64,000 nt of DNA from CAZCPB01 sp044223975 (GCA_044223975.1 JBGALI010000001.1:1-64000); one strand, 5' to 3'. Positions 42,594 through 51,844 are shown, numbered from the stretch's first letter. The notes: generated by a model from the sequence alone, not told the origin. A program made the numbers and translations.

Positions 42594-42694
42594 ATTGCGC
42601 GAATGAGCGCACGGAACGACCTGTGCACTCCCCGGGCTCGCTGCTGCTTCAACGTGGCGGCTCCGTGCCTTCTTCGCTCCGTGCCTTCCTGCCT

Positions 42695-42710
42695 TGGCAC
42701 GCCGGTTGTG
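42695..42710 (+). promoter_or_regulatory. Candidate sigma-54 promoter for flgF-flgG-flgA-flgH
   Basis: TGGCACG-CCGG-TTGT differs from the -24/-12 consensus only at the last C of TTGC. It lies 56 bp before the flgF ATG, facing it, giving a normal leader of about 44 nt. Confidence 0.6.
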
Positions 42711-42765
42711 ATGGGTTCGACGCCCCCGTGCGCGGGGACCGGGAACACCGTCCGAACAGCGTGCC

Positions 42766-43545
42766 ATGAACTACGGCCTTCAAATCTCCGCGTCCGGTGC
42801 GCTCACGGCGATGTACCGGCAGGACGTGCTGACCAACAACCTGGCCAACGCGACCACCGTCGGCTTCAAGCCCGATGTTCCCGAGTCGCGCCAGCGCGAC
42901 CCGGTGCGTCGGGAAGACGGGCTGATGTTCCTGCCCTCCAACTCGATGCTCGAGCGGCTGGGAGGGGGCGTCACGCTCGGTCGGAACCGGGTGCAATTCG
43001 CCCAGGGTTCTTTGGAGAAGACAGGCTCGCCGCTGGACCTGGCGATCCAGGGAGATGGTTTCTTCGTCGTGCGGGACGAATCTGATTCGACCGGGGATCG
43101 TCTCCGGCTGACCAGGGACGGCAGGTTTACTCGCGATTCCGGCGGGCGGCTCGTGTCGGTGACGACCGGGCACCCGGTCATGGACACGGCCAATCGGCCG
43201 ATCGTGCTCGCGGGCTCCGGCAAAGTCGCCATCGACGGCGATGGCACGGTTCGACAGGACGGCGGCGCGGTGGCGAAGATCCAGCTCGCCAGCGTGCCGG
43301 ACACGGCGCGTCTGGACAAGCTCGGCGGCTCGATGTTCCGGGCGCCAACGGGATCGATCGTCCCGCGACGCCAGGCCGAGGGTCAGCTCAAGCAGGGCTA
43401 CGTCGAAGCTTCCGGCGTCGACGAGATTCGGATGATGATGCAGATCACGGGAGCCTCACGGGACGTTGAGGCCAACATCGGCATGATCCAGCAGGCCGAC
43501 CGCCTGATGGATCGCGCCATCAACCAGCTCGGCCGGGTCACGTAA
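42766..43545 (+). CDS. flgF: Flagellar basal-body rod protein, FlgF-like
   Basis: The protein has 259 residues. The N-terminal rod signature (SASGALTAMYRQDVLTNNLANATTVGFKPD), the central PLDLAIQGDGFFVV...TRDGRFTRDSGGRLV and the C-terminal ...LKQGYVEASGVDEIRMMMQI place it with FlgF/FlgG rod proteins. FlgF is preferred since a canonical flgG follows. It forms the proximal rod. No good ribosome-binding site is visible, but a candidate sigma-54 promoter lies 56 bp upstream. It is the first gene of flgF-flgG-flgA-flgH. Confidence 0.9.
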   Translation: MNYGLQISASGALTAMYRQDVLTNNLANATTVGFKPDVPESRQRDPVRREDGLMFLPSNSMLERLGGGVTLGRNRVQFAQGSLEKTGSPLDLAIQGDGFFVVRDESDSTGDRLRLTRDGRFTRDSGGRLVSVTTGHPVMDTANRPIVLAGSGKVAIDGDGTVRQDGGAVAKIQLASVPDTARLDKLGGSMFRAPTGSIVPRRQAEGQLKQGYVEASGVDEIRMMMQITGASRDVEANIGMIQQADRLMDRAINQLGRVT

Positions 43546-43607
43546 GACCGGACACCGCGGGCGTTCCGGCGGAGCCGGCGCCGCGCGGGCAACAGGGGTT
43601 CCAGGGC

Positions 43608-44417
43608 ATGGCGATCGACGCACTTCAATCCGCCGCGACGGGGCTCTCGGCGCTGAACACGGCGCTGGACGTGACGGCGAACAACCTGGCGAACGTGAAC
43701 ACGGACGGCTTCAAGGCCAGCCGCGCCAACTTCCAGGACCTGCTCTACATCGAGAAGGTCCCGCCGGGCGTGCAGAACTCGATCGGCGACATCGCCCCGA
43801 CGGGGTTGTTCGTGGGCCTGGGCGTGAAGGTCTCGGGGACGCAGCTCGACTTTCTCCAGGGCCCGCCGAAAACCACGGGGCGGAGCTTGGACGTCATGAT
43901 CCAGGGGAACGGGTTCTTCCGTGTGCAAGTCGAGCAGTCCCTGGGGGGCGGCGTCGCCTACACGCGCGCGGGCAACCTCGCGGTCAATCGGGACGGCGAG
44001 CTGTGCATGGCCAACGACCAGGGGCGGCGGCTCGATCCCCCGATCATCATCCCCGACAACGCGGAATTGATCTCGATCGGCGCGGACGGCAAGGTCTCGG
44101 TCACGATCCCCGGGCAGGTCGAGACGCAGGAGATCGGGACGATCGAACTTTCGACGTTCATCAACCCCGCCGGTCTCTCGCAGGACGGCGAGAACGTCTA
44201 CACGGAAACGTCGGCGTCGGGCCCGCCCGTGTCGGGCAACCCCGGCGACAACAACATCGGCACGCTGCGCCAGGGGTTCCTGGAGGGGTCGAACGTCGAT
44301 CCCACGCGTGAACTCATCGAGATGATCCGGATCCAGCGCGCGTTCGAGATGAACAGTCAGTCGATCCGTGCCGCGGACGACACGCTGCGGAACGTGGCGA
44401 CGCTGCGAAGGTCGTAA
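43608..44417 (+). CDS. flgG: Flagellar distal rod protein FlgG
   Basis: The protein has 269 residues, close to the family's 260. It has the N-terminal AATGLSALNTALDVTANNLANVNTDGFKASRANF, the central SLDVMIQGNGFFRV...YTRAGNLAVNRDGELC and the C-terminal LRQGFLEGSNVDPTRELIEMIRIQRAFEMNSQSIRAADDTLRN, all canonical for FlgG. It builds the distal rod through the P and L rings encoded by flgI and flgH. It lies 62 bp after flgF and 17 bp before flgA. Confidence 0.97.
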   Translation: MAIDALQSAATGLSALNTALDVTANNLANVNTDGFKASRANFQDLLYIEKVPPGVQNSIGDIAPTGLFVGLGVKVSGTQLDFLQGPPKTTGRSLDVMIQGNGFFRVQVEQSLGGGVAYTRAGNLAVNRDGELCMANDQGRRLDPPIIIPDNAELISIGADGKVSVTIPGQVETQEIGTIELSTFINPAGLSQDGENVYTETSASGPPVSGNPGDNNIGTLRQGFLEGSNVDPTRELIEMIRIQRAFEMNSQSIRAADDTLRNVATLRRS

Positions 44418-44434
44418 ACGGGGAGGTCTGAGGC

Positions 44435-45634
44435 GTGAAGACGGTGCGGCTGGTCCGGGTCCTGGCGGTTCTGCTCGTGGCGGGCGCGGCGTGGCGCGCC
44501 GCGGCGCAGGACGTCGTGACGCTGCGCGACTCGGCGGAGCTGCCGGCGCACGGGCCGATCACGCTCGGGCAGATCGCGGAGCTGTCCGGGTCCCAGGCCT
44601 CGGCGCTCGCGGGGACCGAGATTACGCCGGACTCGGGCGCGGCGGGCGCGGACGGCTGGGCGACGATCGACGCGCACGCGGTGCGGGAAGCACTCCGCCG
44701 GGCGCCGGGCGTCAACTGGGGGAAGCTGATCGTGCGCGGGTCGGCGTGCGCGGTGCGGCGGGCTGGGACGGAGCCCCCGAAGGCTGCCGCGCGGCCCGCG
44801 CCGGAGCCACCGGCAAACGCGGGGGCCACGGTCCGCGCCATGGTCGAGCAGCGTGTGCGCGAATCGATCGGCGGGGCGGACGACGAGGTCCGCATGACGT
44901 TCGAAGAGTCCGACCGCGCTCTGCTCGACGCGTCCGTCGAGGGGCGCACCGCCGACATCCAGCTCGTCGGCACCTCGGAGCGTCAGACCGTGTCGGTGAA
45001 GGTCTTTGAGGGCTTGCGGCAGGTGGCGGCGGGATCGGTCCGCGTGGGCGTCAGCGTGAAGCGCACGGTGGCGGTCTGCACCGGGGGCTTGCGGCGGGGC
45101 GAGGCGCTCACGGCAGAGAATTTCTCGGTCGAGGAGCGATGGATCGCGCCGACGGTTCGCCCCGTGGATGTATCCAAGGCGCTCGGCCGGGTCGCGCGCG
45201 GAAGGGTCGATCCGGGAGATATCATCGAGGAGAACGACGCCGAGTCGCCGGTGCTGGTGAAGAAGGGCGACCTCGTCGACGTGTACTGCCTGTCGAGCTC
45301 GATCAATCTCAAGTCGGTCGCGCGGGCGATGGAGAACGGTCGCGAGGGCGAGACGATCCGGTTTCAAACGCCGAACGCCAAGAGGCCGTTTCTGGCGCGG
45401 GTGGACGGGCCGAGCCGGGCGGTGACGGGAGTGGGGGTGCTGCCCGGTGCGGCGGAGCAGCCCGCGACGCCCGAGGCCGGGGTCGCCAACGCGCCCCCGC
45501 GAGCACCATCGCCGCGCTCGAGCGACGGCGCCGCGAGGGTGCGTGAGCAGGCGGCCAAGGGGATCAGATTCGCTGAACTCGGCGACCGGCCCGTGGATCG
45601 GCCCGGTGCGGTGAAGAAAGGGAAAGTGCCATGA
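44435..45634 (+). CDS. flgA: Flagellar P-ring assembly protein FlgA
   Basis: The protein has 399 residues with a signal peptide (LVAGAAWRAAAQ). An extended N-terminal region of about 200 residues precedes the SAF/ChapFlgA part: VAVCTGGLRRGEALTAENFSVEERW, LGRVARGRVDPGDIIEENDAESPVLVKKGDLVDVYC and a final ESIRFQTPN-like strand. FlgA is the periplasmic chaperone for FlgI. It is larger than E. coli FlgA (219) and has a proline-rich C-terminal tail. The start is a GTG with GGGAGG eight bases upstream. Its stop overlaps the flgH ATG. Confidence 0.92.
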   Translation: MKTVRLVRVLAVLLVAGAAWRAAAQDVVTLRDSAELPAHGPITLGQIAELSGSQASALAGTEITPDSGAAGADGWATIDAHAVREALRRAPGVNWGKLIVRGSACAVRRAGTEPPKAAARPAPEPPANAGATVRAMVEQRVRESIGGADDEVRMTFEESDRALLDASVEGRTADIQLVGTSERQTVSVKVFEGLRQVAAGSVRVGVSVKRTVAVCTGGLRRGEALTAENFSVEERWIAPTVRPVDVSKALGRVARGRVDPGDIIEENDAESPVLVKKGDLVDVYCLSSSINLKSVARAMENGREGETIRFQTPNAKRPFLARVDGPSRAVTGVGVLPGAAEQPATPEAGVANAPPRAPSPRSSDGAARVREQAAKGIRFAELGDRPVDRPGAVKKGKVP

Positions 45635-46317
45635 ACATGCGCGGGACCACGGGTGCCCTGCTGATCTCTGTTTTCTCAGGCTCTCACGCCGCGGCGCAGA
45701 GCCTCTTCCTGAAGGCCGAGCCGGTGCGCGTGGACGCCGAGGGCGTGCCCGAGGCGCCCAGGCCGCTGCAGGGCGTGAGCCTGATGTACGTCGAGGAGCC
45801 CAAGGCGCGGAAGTTTCAGACGCACGACATCATCACGATCATCGTGAACGAAACGAGCGTCCAGTCGAGCAGCCAGACGGTCGACACGAAGAAGAACTAC
45901 ACGCTCAACGACCAGCTGACGCAGTTCCCGAGCCTGCCCGCGCTGCTGCAGTTTCAGCTCGCCAACGGCATCGGCACGCCCGTCAACGTGGACGTCGAGA
46001 GCCACAACAAGTTCAAGGGTGAGGGCACGTACGACCGCGCCGACCGGTTCACGGCCAAGATCTCGGCGACGATCATCGACGTAAAGCCCAACGGCGTGCT
46101 CGTGCTGGAAGCCAAGAAGACGCGATCGGCCGACGAGGAATCGCAGACGATGGTGCTCTCGGGCACGTGCCGCCAGGAGGACGTGACCAACGCAAACACG
46201 GTGCTCTCGAGCCAGCTCGCGGACCTGACTCTGGTGCAGAAGAACGAAGGCCAGATCAAGGACACCGCGACCAAGGGGTTCATCCCGCGGATCCTGGAGG
46301 CGATCTTTAATTTCTGA
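45631..46317 (+). CDS. flgH: Flagellar L-ring protein FlgH (no lipobox)
   Basis: The protein has 228 residues. FlgH motifs include FQTHDIITIIVNETS, KFKGEGTYDRADRFTAKISATI, DVKPNGVLVLEAKK and the final QIKDTATKGFIPRILEAIFNF. FlgH is normally an outer-membrane lipoprotein; here the signal ends SGSHAAAQS with no cysteine, so ordinary signal peptidase processing is expected. The ATG overlaps the flgA stop (ATGA). The stop codon runs directly into a tandem 8-bp repeat. Confidence 0.95.
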   Translation: MNMRGTTGALLISVFSGSHAAAQSLFLKAEPVRVDAEGVPEAPRPLQGVSLMYVEEPKARKFQTHDIITIIVNETSVQSSSQTVDTKKNYTLNDQLTQFPSLPALLQFQLANGIGTPVNVDVESHNKFKGEGTYDRADRFTAKISATIIDVKPNGVLVLEAKKTRSADEESQTMVLSGTCRQEDVTNANTVLSSQLADLTLVQKNEGQIKDTATKGFIPRILEAIFNF

Positions 46318-46387
46318 GTGACGGAGTGACGGAGTGACGGAGTGACGGAGTGACGGAGTGACGGAGTGACGGAGTGACGGAGTGACG
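46316..46387. repeat. Tandem 8-bp repeat, GAGTGACG x9
   Basis: Nine perfect copies (72 bp) of GAGTGACG begin within the flgH stop codon and end about 180 bp before the L,D-transpeptidase stop. The next 178 bp (46388-46565) contain nothing I can identify. Its unit length equals that of the apt array, but the unit sequence differs. Confidence 0.95.
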
Positions 46388-46565
46388 GGGGGCGCCTCCT
46401 CGCAACGTCCCGAAAAACTCTGGCAGTCACGGTGCGTCGCTCGGCGCAAACGGCGGCGCCGAATCCGGGAGGCGATAGCGATCTGCCTTCCTCCAAGGAC
46501 GGCCCGGGCGAGGGCGCTCACAGCACCGGCTCGGTCCTCCGAATCACGACGCTTGTTTGCCGCGA

Positions 46566-47885
46566 TCAGGGCTCGATGCGAACCACGCTGACCTTCTCGG
46601 TGAGCAGGTCGTAGACGGTTTCGACATCCGCCGAGTTCATGCGGATGCAGCCCATCGATTTCATCTTGCCGATCGAGTCAGGGTCGACCGTGCCGTGGAT
46701 CCCAAAGCCGGTGTACTGCCTGGCGTCACCAACGCCTTCGATCCCGATCCAGCGCTCGCCGATCGGGTTCTTCGGATCGTCGGCGAGGAACTTCTCGCCG
46801 GTCTTGGGGTTGGTCCACGGCGGGTTGATGAGCTTGGAGCTGCTCTTGACGACGAAAGAACCGACCGGCGTCGAGTTGCTCTCGCCCAGCCCCACGGTGA
46901 ACGACTTGATGAACGTCCAGTTGGCCTGGTCGTCGGGCGAGCCGGCGTAGAGATCGAGCCTGAAATCGGCCTTGTGGACCACCGCGTGGAACGGGCCGCG
47001 GATCAGCTTGACCTTCTGGCCGACGCGCAGCTTGGTGGCGTCGAGCTTGTTGGTCTTTTCGATGAGGCGGGGCTCGGTGGCCAGATCGCGCTTGCGAAAG
47101 ATCTTCGTGGGGTTGTCCCCGGACTGGACGACGTACTCCTCGGTGAATGGCTCGCCCTTGACGTAGCGGTTCGAGAAGATCAGGTCGTCGTTGATGCGGC
47201 CGAGCTTCTCGCGCAGGGCGCTGCGATCGGCGGTCGTGGTGCGTGAATCGGCGAGTGCGCGGCTGAACAGCGTGCGGGCGGCGATCGGGTCGCCCGCGCT
47301 GAGCTTGCGGTCGCCTTCGTCGATCATGGCCCGGACTCCGGCGCTCGACGCGGCGGCGGGCAGCGGAGACGCTGGCCCGGCCGGCGGGGCGGCGCTGGGG
47401 GTCGTGTCGGCCGGCGCAAGCGGATTGCCCGTGCGGGTCAGGTCGGTGGGCGGCGGCCGTGTGCCGTCGGGCTTGCCAGCGTCTGGCTTGCCGTTGTCGG
47501 ACCCGGCAGCGCCCGCGACAGGCTCTCGGCCCCCTCCCCCGGCGGGCGTCCCGACGGCCGAGGTGGACGGCGGCTTCGAAGTGCCCTGCGAGAGCAGGCT
47601 GATCGGCGGCTCCTGCGCGGGCGGTGCCTTTGCGAGGTCGGGCTTGGCAGGCTCGGGCGTACCCGGGTTGAGGCCGGTGGTTGCCGGCGGTTCGGTCACG
47701 GGCTGCGCCGCCGTCGGCAGCTTGCCGTCGCGCCCCCTGAGCATGATCCAGGACAGGGCGCCCGCGGCCACGAGTATCGCGGCCGCGGAAACGATCATCA
47801 CGGTGCGGCCGCTGCGTTCGCGCCTGCCCGAGGTGCTCACTCGAGAGCCCGATCCGCTCTGTCCGATCTGCGAGGGGAGTGCCAT
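46566..47885 (-). CDS. L,D-transpeptidase (YkuD) with LysM-like domain
   Basis: The protein has 439 residues: a transmembrane helix (about 28-48), a proline-rich wall-spanning linker (about 50-180), a helical TPR-like segment (about 185-250), a LysM-like module (about 257-302, VVQSGDNPTKIFRKRD...LRVGQKVKLI) and a YkuD catalytic domain with GIHGT and the nucleophile in SMGCIRM. Such enzymes form 3-3 cross-links in peptidoglycan or attach proteins to it. Its presence supports a peptidoglycan wall. AAGGAG precedes the ATG. Confidence 0.92.
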   Translation of the reverse strand: MALPSQIGQSGSGSRVSTSGRRERSGRTVMIVSAAAILVAAGALSWIMLRGRDGKLPTAAQPVTEPPATTGLNPGTPEPAKPDLAKAPPAQEPPISLLSQGTSKPPSTSAVGTPAGGGGREPVAGAAGSDNGKPDAGKPDGTRPPPTDLTRTGNPLAPADTTPSAAPPAGPASPLPAAASSAGVRAMIDEGDRKLSAGDPIAARTLFSRALADSRTTTADRSALREKLGRINDDLIFSNRYVKGEPFTEEYVVQSGDNPTKIFRKRDLATEPRLIEKTNKLDATKLRVGQKVKLIRGPFHAVVHKADFRLDLYAGSPDDQANWTFIKSFTVGLGESNSTPVGSFVVKSSSKLINPPWTNPKTGEKFLADDPKNPIGERWIGIEGVGDARQYTGFGIHGTVDPDSIGKMKSMGCIRMNSADVETVYDLLTEKVSVVRIEP

Positions 47886-47940
47886 GCGTCTCCTTCCGTG
47901 AACGAATGGCGGGCGCTCCGTCGTGCCCGCGTGTGTGTTG

Positions 47941-48570
47941 TCAGTCCGCGCTGCTGACGCGCGGACGGTCGATTCCCAGGATGATCCGCCGCTCGGTGAT
48001 GACCGCGTCCATCCTCCGGTCGGGCAGGTCGCACGTGCCGGGCTCTCTCATCGGCAAACGCTCGAGGATCTGTGCTTCAAGCGCCACGCCCACGCAGAGC
48101 CCGACGAACGATGGGCTGGCCAGAAAGCGATCGTAGAACCCCGCGCCGCGCCCGAGGCGGCCGCCCCACGAATCGAAGCCGACGCCCGGGGTCACTACCA
48201 GGTCAAGGTCGGACGGATCGACAACGTCCGAATCGAGGGCGGGCTCGAGAATTCCGTGGCGCCCCTCCACCAGCCCGCCGGGGAACGCGGAGATCAGGTG
48301 CGGCGTCATGGTCGCGCGGTCCCAATTCACGCGCGGCAAGCACACCGTGCGCCCCGCGGCGAGCGCCGCCAGGATCGCCGGGGAGATGTCGAACTCGCCC
48401 GGCGTGGGCGCGTAGAGCATGACCGTGCGGGCGCAGTTGAAGTAGGCCGAAACCGTGAACCGGCCGCACGCCAGCCGCTCCTGTTCCTGACGAGCGTCGG
48501 CCGGGAGGGCGACGAATCGCTCCTTGAGGGTCCGGCGCAGGGCTTGTTTTTCACTCGCCAGCGTCTCCAC
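47941..48570 (-). CDS. 5-formyltetrahydrofolate cyclo-ligase
   Basis: This 209-residue protein converts 5-formyl-THF to methenyl-THF with ATP. Motifs are the N-terminal EKQALRRTLKERF, VMLYAPTPGEFD, and the ATP-binding VTPGVGFDSWGGRLGRGAGFYDRFL. The start is a GTG at 48570 with GGAG five bases upstream; the open frame upstream to 49074 is antisense to the dehydrogenase gene and was rejected. It lies 55 bp from the divergent-transcribed L,D-transpeptidase start on the same strand. Confidence 0.93.
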   Translation of the reverse strand: METLASEKQALRRTLKERFVALPADARQEQERLACGRFTVSAYFNCARTVMLYAPTPGEFDISPAILAALAAGRTVCLPRVNWDRATMTPHLISAFPGGLVEGRHGILEPALDSDVVDPSDLDLVVTPGVGFDSWGGRLGRGAGFYDRFLASPSFVGLCVGVALEAQILERLPMREPGTCDLPDRRMDAVITERRIILGIDRPRVSSAD

Positions 48571-48667
48571 GCGGTCTCCGTACCATCCCGGTTCCACCGG
48601 GAGAATCCGAACATATCGACCCGGGCGCGGTCGGGTCCGCACAATCACCCGGGGCCGGACGACGAGC

Positions 48668-50389
48668 TTAGCGGGAATCCCCGTCTTCGGTGGGCGGGAG
48701 CTGCAGCACGCCGTCCACGTGTCGGACGACGCGTCGGACGTTGGCGTCGCGGAGTTCGTGCGGGAGCATCTGCTCGGGAACGTTCTGGTAGGCCAGGGGG
48801 CGGCACCAGCGTTCGACGGCCAGCGGGCCCACGGCGGTGGTGTGGGGCTGGTTGCTCGACGGGTACGGGCCGCCGTGCACCATCGCGGTGCACACCTCGA
48901 CCCCGGTTGGCACGCCGTTGTAGACGATCCGGCCCACACGCTGCTCGAGCACCCGCTGAAGGTCTGCGGCCAGCACCACGTCAAGACCCCCGGCGAAAAT
49001 CGACCCGGTGAGGCTCCCCGGGATAAGCGCCGCGGCTTCGACGAGCTGCTCGGGCGAGTCGCAAACCACGACAATCGACGAGGGACCGAAGCATTCTTCG
49101 GCGAGCGTGGGGTTCTTCCGGAAGATCTCGAACGTCGTGCGGAAAAGAACGGCCGAGCAACGCACGGAAAAGCCGGTTTCCTGCTCGTGGGCCGTGCCGG
49201 AGCGGTGGCCGGGCTGAGGGGAGCCGCCGCGGACGTCCACGCCCCGGACGCCCAGGACCTGCTCGACCCGGGTCACGAAGCCGGCCCGCACGCGGCGCGA
49301 GAGCATGGTCATCGGCCCGGTCTGGTTCATGCTCTCGGCGAGGGTGCGGGTCAGCAGTTCGAGGCCGTCGGAACGCACCCCGATGATCAGGCCCGGGCAG
49401 GTGCACATCTGGCCGGCGCCGTTGGTGACCGAGGTGAACAGCCGCTCGCCGATCGACTTGGCTTGGAGTTCGAGCGCGTGGGGGAGCACGAACACCGGGT
49501 TGACGCTCCCCATCTCGGCGAAGACGGGGATCGGGTCAGGGCGTGCGGCGGCCTCGCGCGCCAGCGCCGTGCCTCCGCCGAGCGAGCCGGTGAACCCGAC
49601 CGCGCGGACGCAGGGGTGCCGGACCAGGTCGAGGCCGATCTCGCTCTCGCGCGGGCCGCCGGCGTGGAGGAACGAGAACGTCCCCGCGGGCAAGCGCGAT
49701 TGCTCGACCGCCGCGGCGATCGCCTGGGCGACAAGCTCGCCGGTGCCGGGGTGCGAGGGGTGACCCTTGACGATGACGGGGCAGCCTGCCGCGAGCGCTG
49801 AGGCGGTGTCGCCGCCGGCCGTGCTATAGGCGAGCGGGAAGTTGCTGGCCCCGAACACCGCGACGGGCCCGAGGGGGCGGAGCATGCGGCGGACGTCGGG
49901 CTTGGCGAGCGGGCGGCGTGCGGCGTCGCCGTGATCGATCGCGGCCCGGACCCACGATCCCTCGCGAACGAGGTCCGCGAACATCCGGAGGCTGTTGACG
50001 GTGCGCTCTCGCTCGGAGACCAATCGCGCGGGCCCCAGGCCGGTCTCGCCCGCGGCCAGTTGGATCAGGTCATCGCCCAGCGCGGCGATGCCGTCGGCGC
50101 AGCGGTCGAGGAACGCGCCCCGGAGCTTGGGGTCGGAATCGACGTAATCGCCGAACGCGATCCACGCGGCCCGCGCGGCGTCGTCGATTTCCGACCTGGT
50201 CGCCGGCTGATACTCGATGGGCAGGGCCTGACCGCTGGCCGGGTTGACCGCGTGGAAGGAGCCGGCCGATGCGGTCCGTGCGACCGGCGTTCCGGCCAGC
50301 AGCGACAGGCCTCTCGGGGCGTTCGGGCTGGTGAGGCGAGGTTCGGGCGCGGGCTTGGAGCTTGGGTGAGAGCTGGGGTTGCGTGCCAT
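48668..50389 (-). CDS. Aldehyde dehydrogenase, ketoglutarate semialdehyde (2,5-dioxovalerate) type
   Basis: The protein has 573 residues. The N-terminal VNPASGQALPIEYQPATRSEIDDAA, the NAD(P)-binding PVIVKGHPSHPGTGE, the general-base Glu in VFAEMGSVNPVFVLP and the catalytic Cys in NGAGQMCTCPGLI match the class that oxidises alpha-ketoglutarate semialdehyde to 2-oxoglutarate at the end of pentose or glucarate catabolism. No sugar-acid dehydratase or transporter is adjacent, so the substrate remains open. The ATG at 50389 was chosen because the family begins here; the frame open to 51268 is antisense to rarA. Confidence 0.88.
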   Translation of the reverse strand: MARNPSSHPSSKPAPEPRLTSPNAPRGLSLLAGTPVARTASAGSFHAVNPASGQALPIEYQPATRSEIDDAARAAWIAFGDYVDSDPKLRGAFLDRCADGIAALGDDLIQLAAGETGLGPARLVSERERTVNSLRMFADLVREGSWVRAAIDHGDAARRPLAKPDVRRMLRPLGPVAVFGASNFPLAYSTAGGDTASALAAGCPVIVKGHPSHPGTGELVAQAIAAAVEQSRLPAGTFSFLHAGGPRESEIGLDLVRHPCVRAVGFTGSLGGGTALAREAAARPDPIPVFAEMGSVNPVFVLPHALELQAKSIGERLFTSVTNGAGQMCTCPGLIIGVRSDGLELLTRTLAESMNQTGPMTMLSRRVRAGFVTRVEQVLGVRGVDVRGGSPQPGHRSGTAHEQETGFSVRCSAVLFRTTFEIFRKNPTLAEECFGPSSIVVVCDSPEQLVEAAALIPGSLTGSIFAGGLDVVLAADLQRVLEQRVGRIVYNGVPTGVEVCTAMVHGGPYPSSNQPHTTAVGPLAVERWCRPLAYQNVPEQMLPHELRDANVRRVVRHVDGVLQLPPTEDGDSR

Positions 50390-50479
50390 TTGTGGAGAAG
50401 CTCCGGCCTGGTGCGGAATCAGAGGAGGGCTGCGCGGCAAAGACAAAGGGCGACCCGGCCTTCCTCCTAGGATCCCGTG

Positions 50480-51844
50480 ATGTCGGACCTTTGGGCACCC
50501 AAGCGTGAGGAGGCCCGCCGCGCGGTCGAACCGCTGGCGGTGCGGATGCGGCCGCGCACGCTCGAGGAGTTCGTGGGTCAGGAGCACATCCTGGGTCCCG
50601 GGAAGCTGCTTCGGCGGATGCTGGGCGCCGACGCCATCACCTCGCTCATCCTGCACGGGCCGCCCGGCACGGGGAAGACCACGCTGGCGGAGGTGATCGC
50701 TCAGCACACCAAGCGGTACTTTGAGCGTGAAAACGCCGCGAGCGTGGGCGTGAAGCGGATCCGCGAGATCATCGACGAGGCGGCCAGGCGCCTGGAATCG
50801 ACGGGTCGGCGGACCATCCTGTTCCTGGACGAGATTCACCGCTTCACGCGGGCGCAGCAGGACGTGCTGCTGTCGGACGTTGAACGCGGCCTGGTCACGC
50901 TGATCGGGGCGACGACTGAGAACCCGCTCTTTGCGGTGAATTCGGCGCTGGTGAGCCGCAGCACGCTCTTCCGGCTGGAACTTCTGTCGAACGACGATAT
51001 CAAAGCGGTGCTGAAGCGGGCGATCTCGGACAAGGAGCGCGGGTACGGCAAGCTCGACCTGCGCGTGAGCGACGAGGCGCTGGACGTGTGGGCGGTGAAG
51101 AGCGACGGGGACGCACGCCGGGCGCTCAACGCGCTGGAGGTGGCGGTTCTTTCGGCGCAGTCCGGCGGTGCCGCGGCCGTCGCGCTTCCCATCGTCGTCG
51201 ACCGCCAGGCCGCGGAGGACTCGATCCAGCAGAAGGCCGCGGTGTACGACCAGACGGGCGATGAGCATTACGACGTCGCGTCAGCGCTCATCAAGAGCCT
51301 GCGCGGCAGCGACCCCGATGCGGCGGTGTACTGGGTGGCGCGGATGCTCGAGGGGGGCGAAGACCCTCGGTTCATCGCGCGGCGGATGGCGATCCTGGCG
51401 AGCGAGGACATCGGCAACGCCGACCCGCGCGCGATCATGGTGGCGGGGGCGTGCTGGCAGCTCGTCGAGCGGATCGGGATGCCCGAGGCGCGGATCACGC
51501 TGGCGCAGTGCGCGACGTACCTGGCCTTGGCGCCCAAGAGCAACGCGTCGTACCTGGCGATCGACGAGGCCATCGCCGATGTGCGCGAGGGGCGGACCGT
51601 GCCCGTGCCGGTGCACATCAAGGACGGCAACGTGCGGAAGGCCGGCGAGCTCAGCGCGGGCGGGAGGAGCGGCGCGGCGGAGTCCTACAGGTACGCCCAC
51701 GACGAGGCGGGAGCGGTGGGGCGGCAGGATTACCTGGGTGTGGAGAAGTCGTACTACCGGCCCACGGATCGCGGGGCGGAGAAGGCCATGGCCGAGAGGC
51801 TTGCCGAGATCAGGAAGCTCAGGAGTCGTTCGGCCGAGGAATAG
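50480..51844 (+). CDS. rarA: Replication-associated recombination protein A (MgsA/WRNIP1 family)
   Basis: This 454-residue AAA+ ATPase acts at stalled replication forks. It shows PLAVRMRPRTLEEFVGQEHIL, Walker A GPPGTGKTT, Walker B FLDEIHRF, sensor 1 LIGATTENP, and the C-terminal tetramerisation domain (QKAAVYDQTGDEHYDVASALIKSLRGSDPDAAVYWVARML...SEDIGNADPRA). I used the ATG at 50480, preceded by AGGAT, which may serve as Shine-Dalgarno or -10. It is divergent from the dehydrogenase and convergent with the phosphatase. Confidence 0.96.
   Translation: MSDLWAPKREEARRAVEPLAVRMRPRTLEEFVGQEHILGPGKLLRRMLGADAITSLILHGPPGTGKTTLAEVIAQHTKRYFERENAASVGVKRIREIIDEAARRLESTGRRTILFLDEIHRFTRAQQDVLLSDVERGLVTLIGATTENPLFAVNSALVSRSTLFRLELLSNDDIKAVLKRAISDKERGYGKLDLRVSDEALDVWAVKSDGDARRALNALEVAVLSAQSGGAAAVALPIVVDRQAAEDSIQQKAAVYDQTGDEHYDVASALIKSLRGSDPDAAVYWVARMLEGGEDPRFIARRMAILASEDIGNADPRAIMVAGACWQLVERIGMPEARITLAQCATYLALAPKSNASYLAIDEAIADVREGRTVPVPVHIKDGNVRKAGELSAGGRSGAAESYRYAHDEAGAVGRQDYLGVEKSYYRPTDRGAEKAMAERLAEIRKLRSRSAEE

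Noticed and set aside
50390..51268. N-terminal extension of the aldehyde dehydrogenase
   Set aside because: The extension is antisense to rarA, low in similarity to any family and much longer than the family allows; the true start is at 50389.
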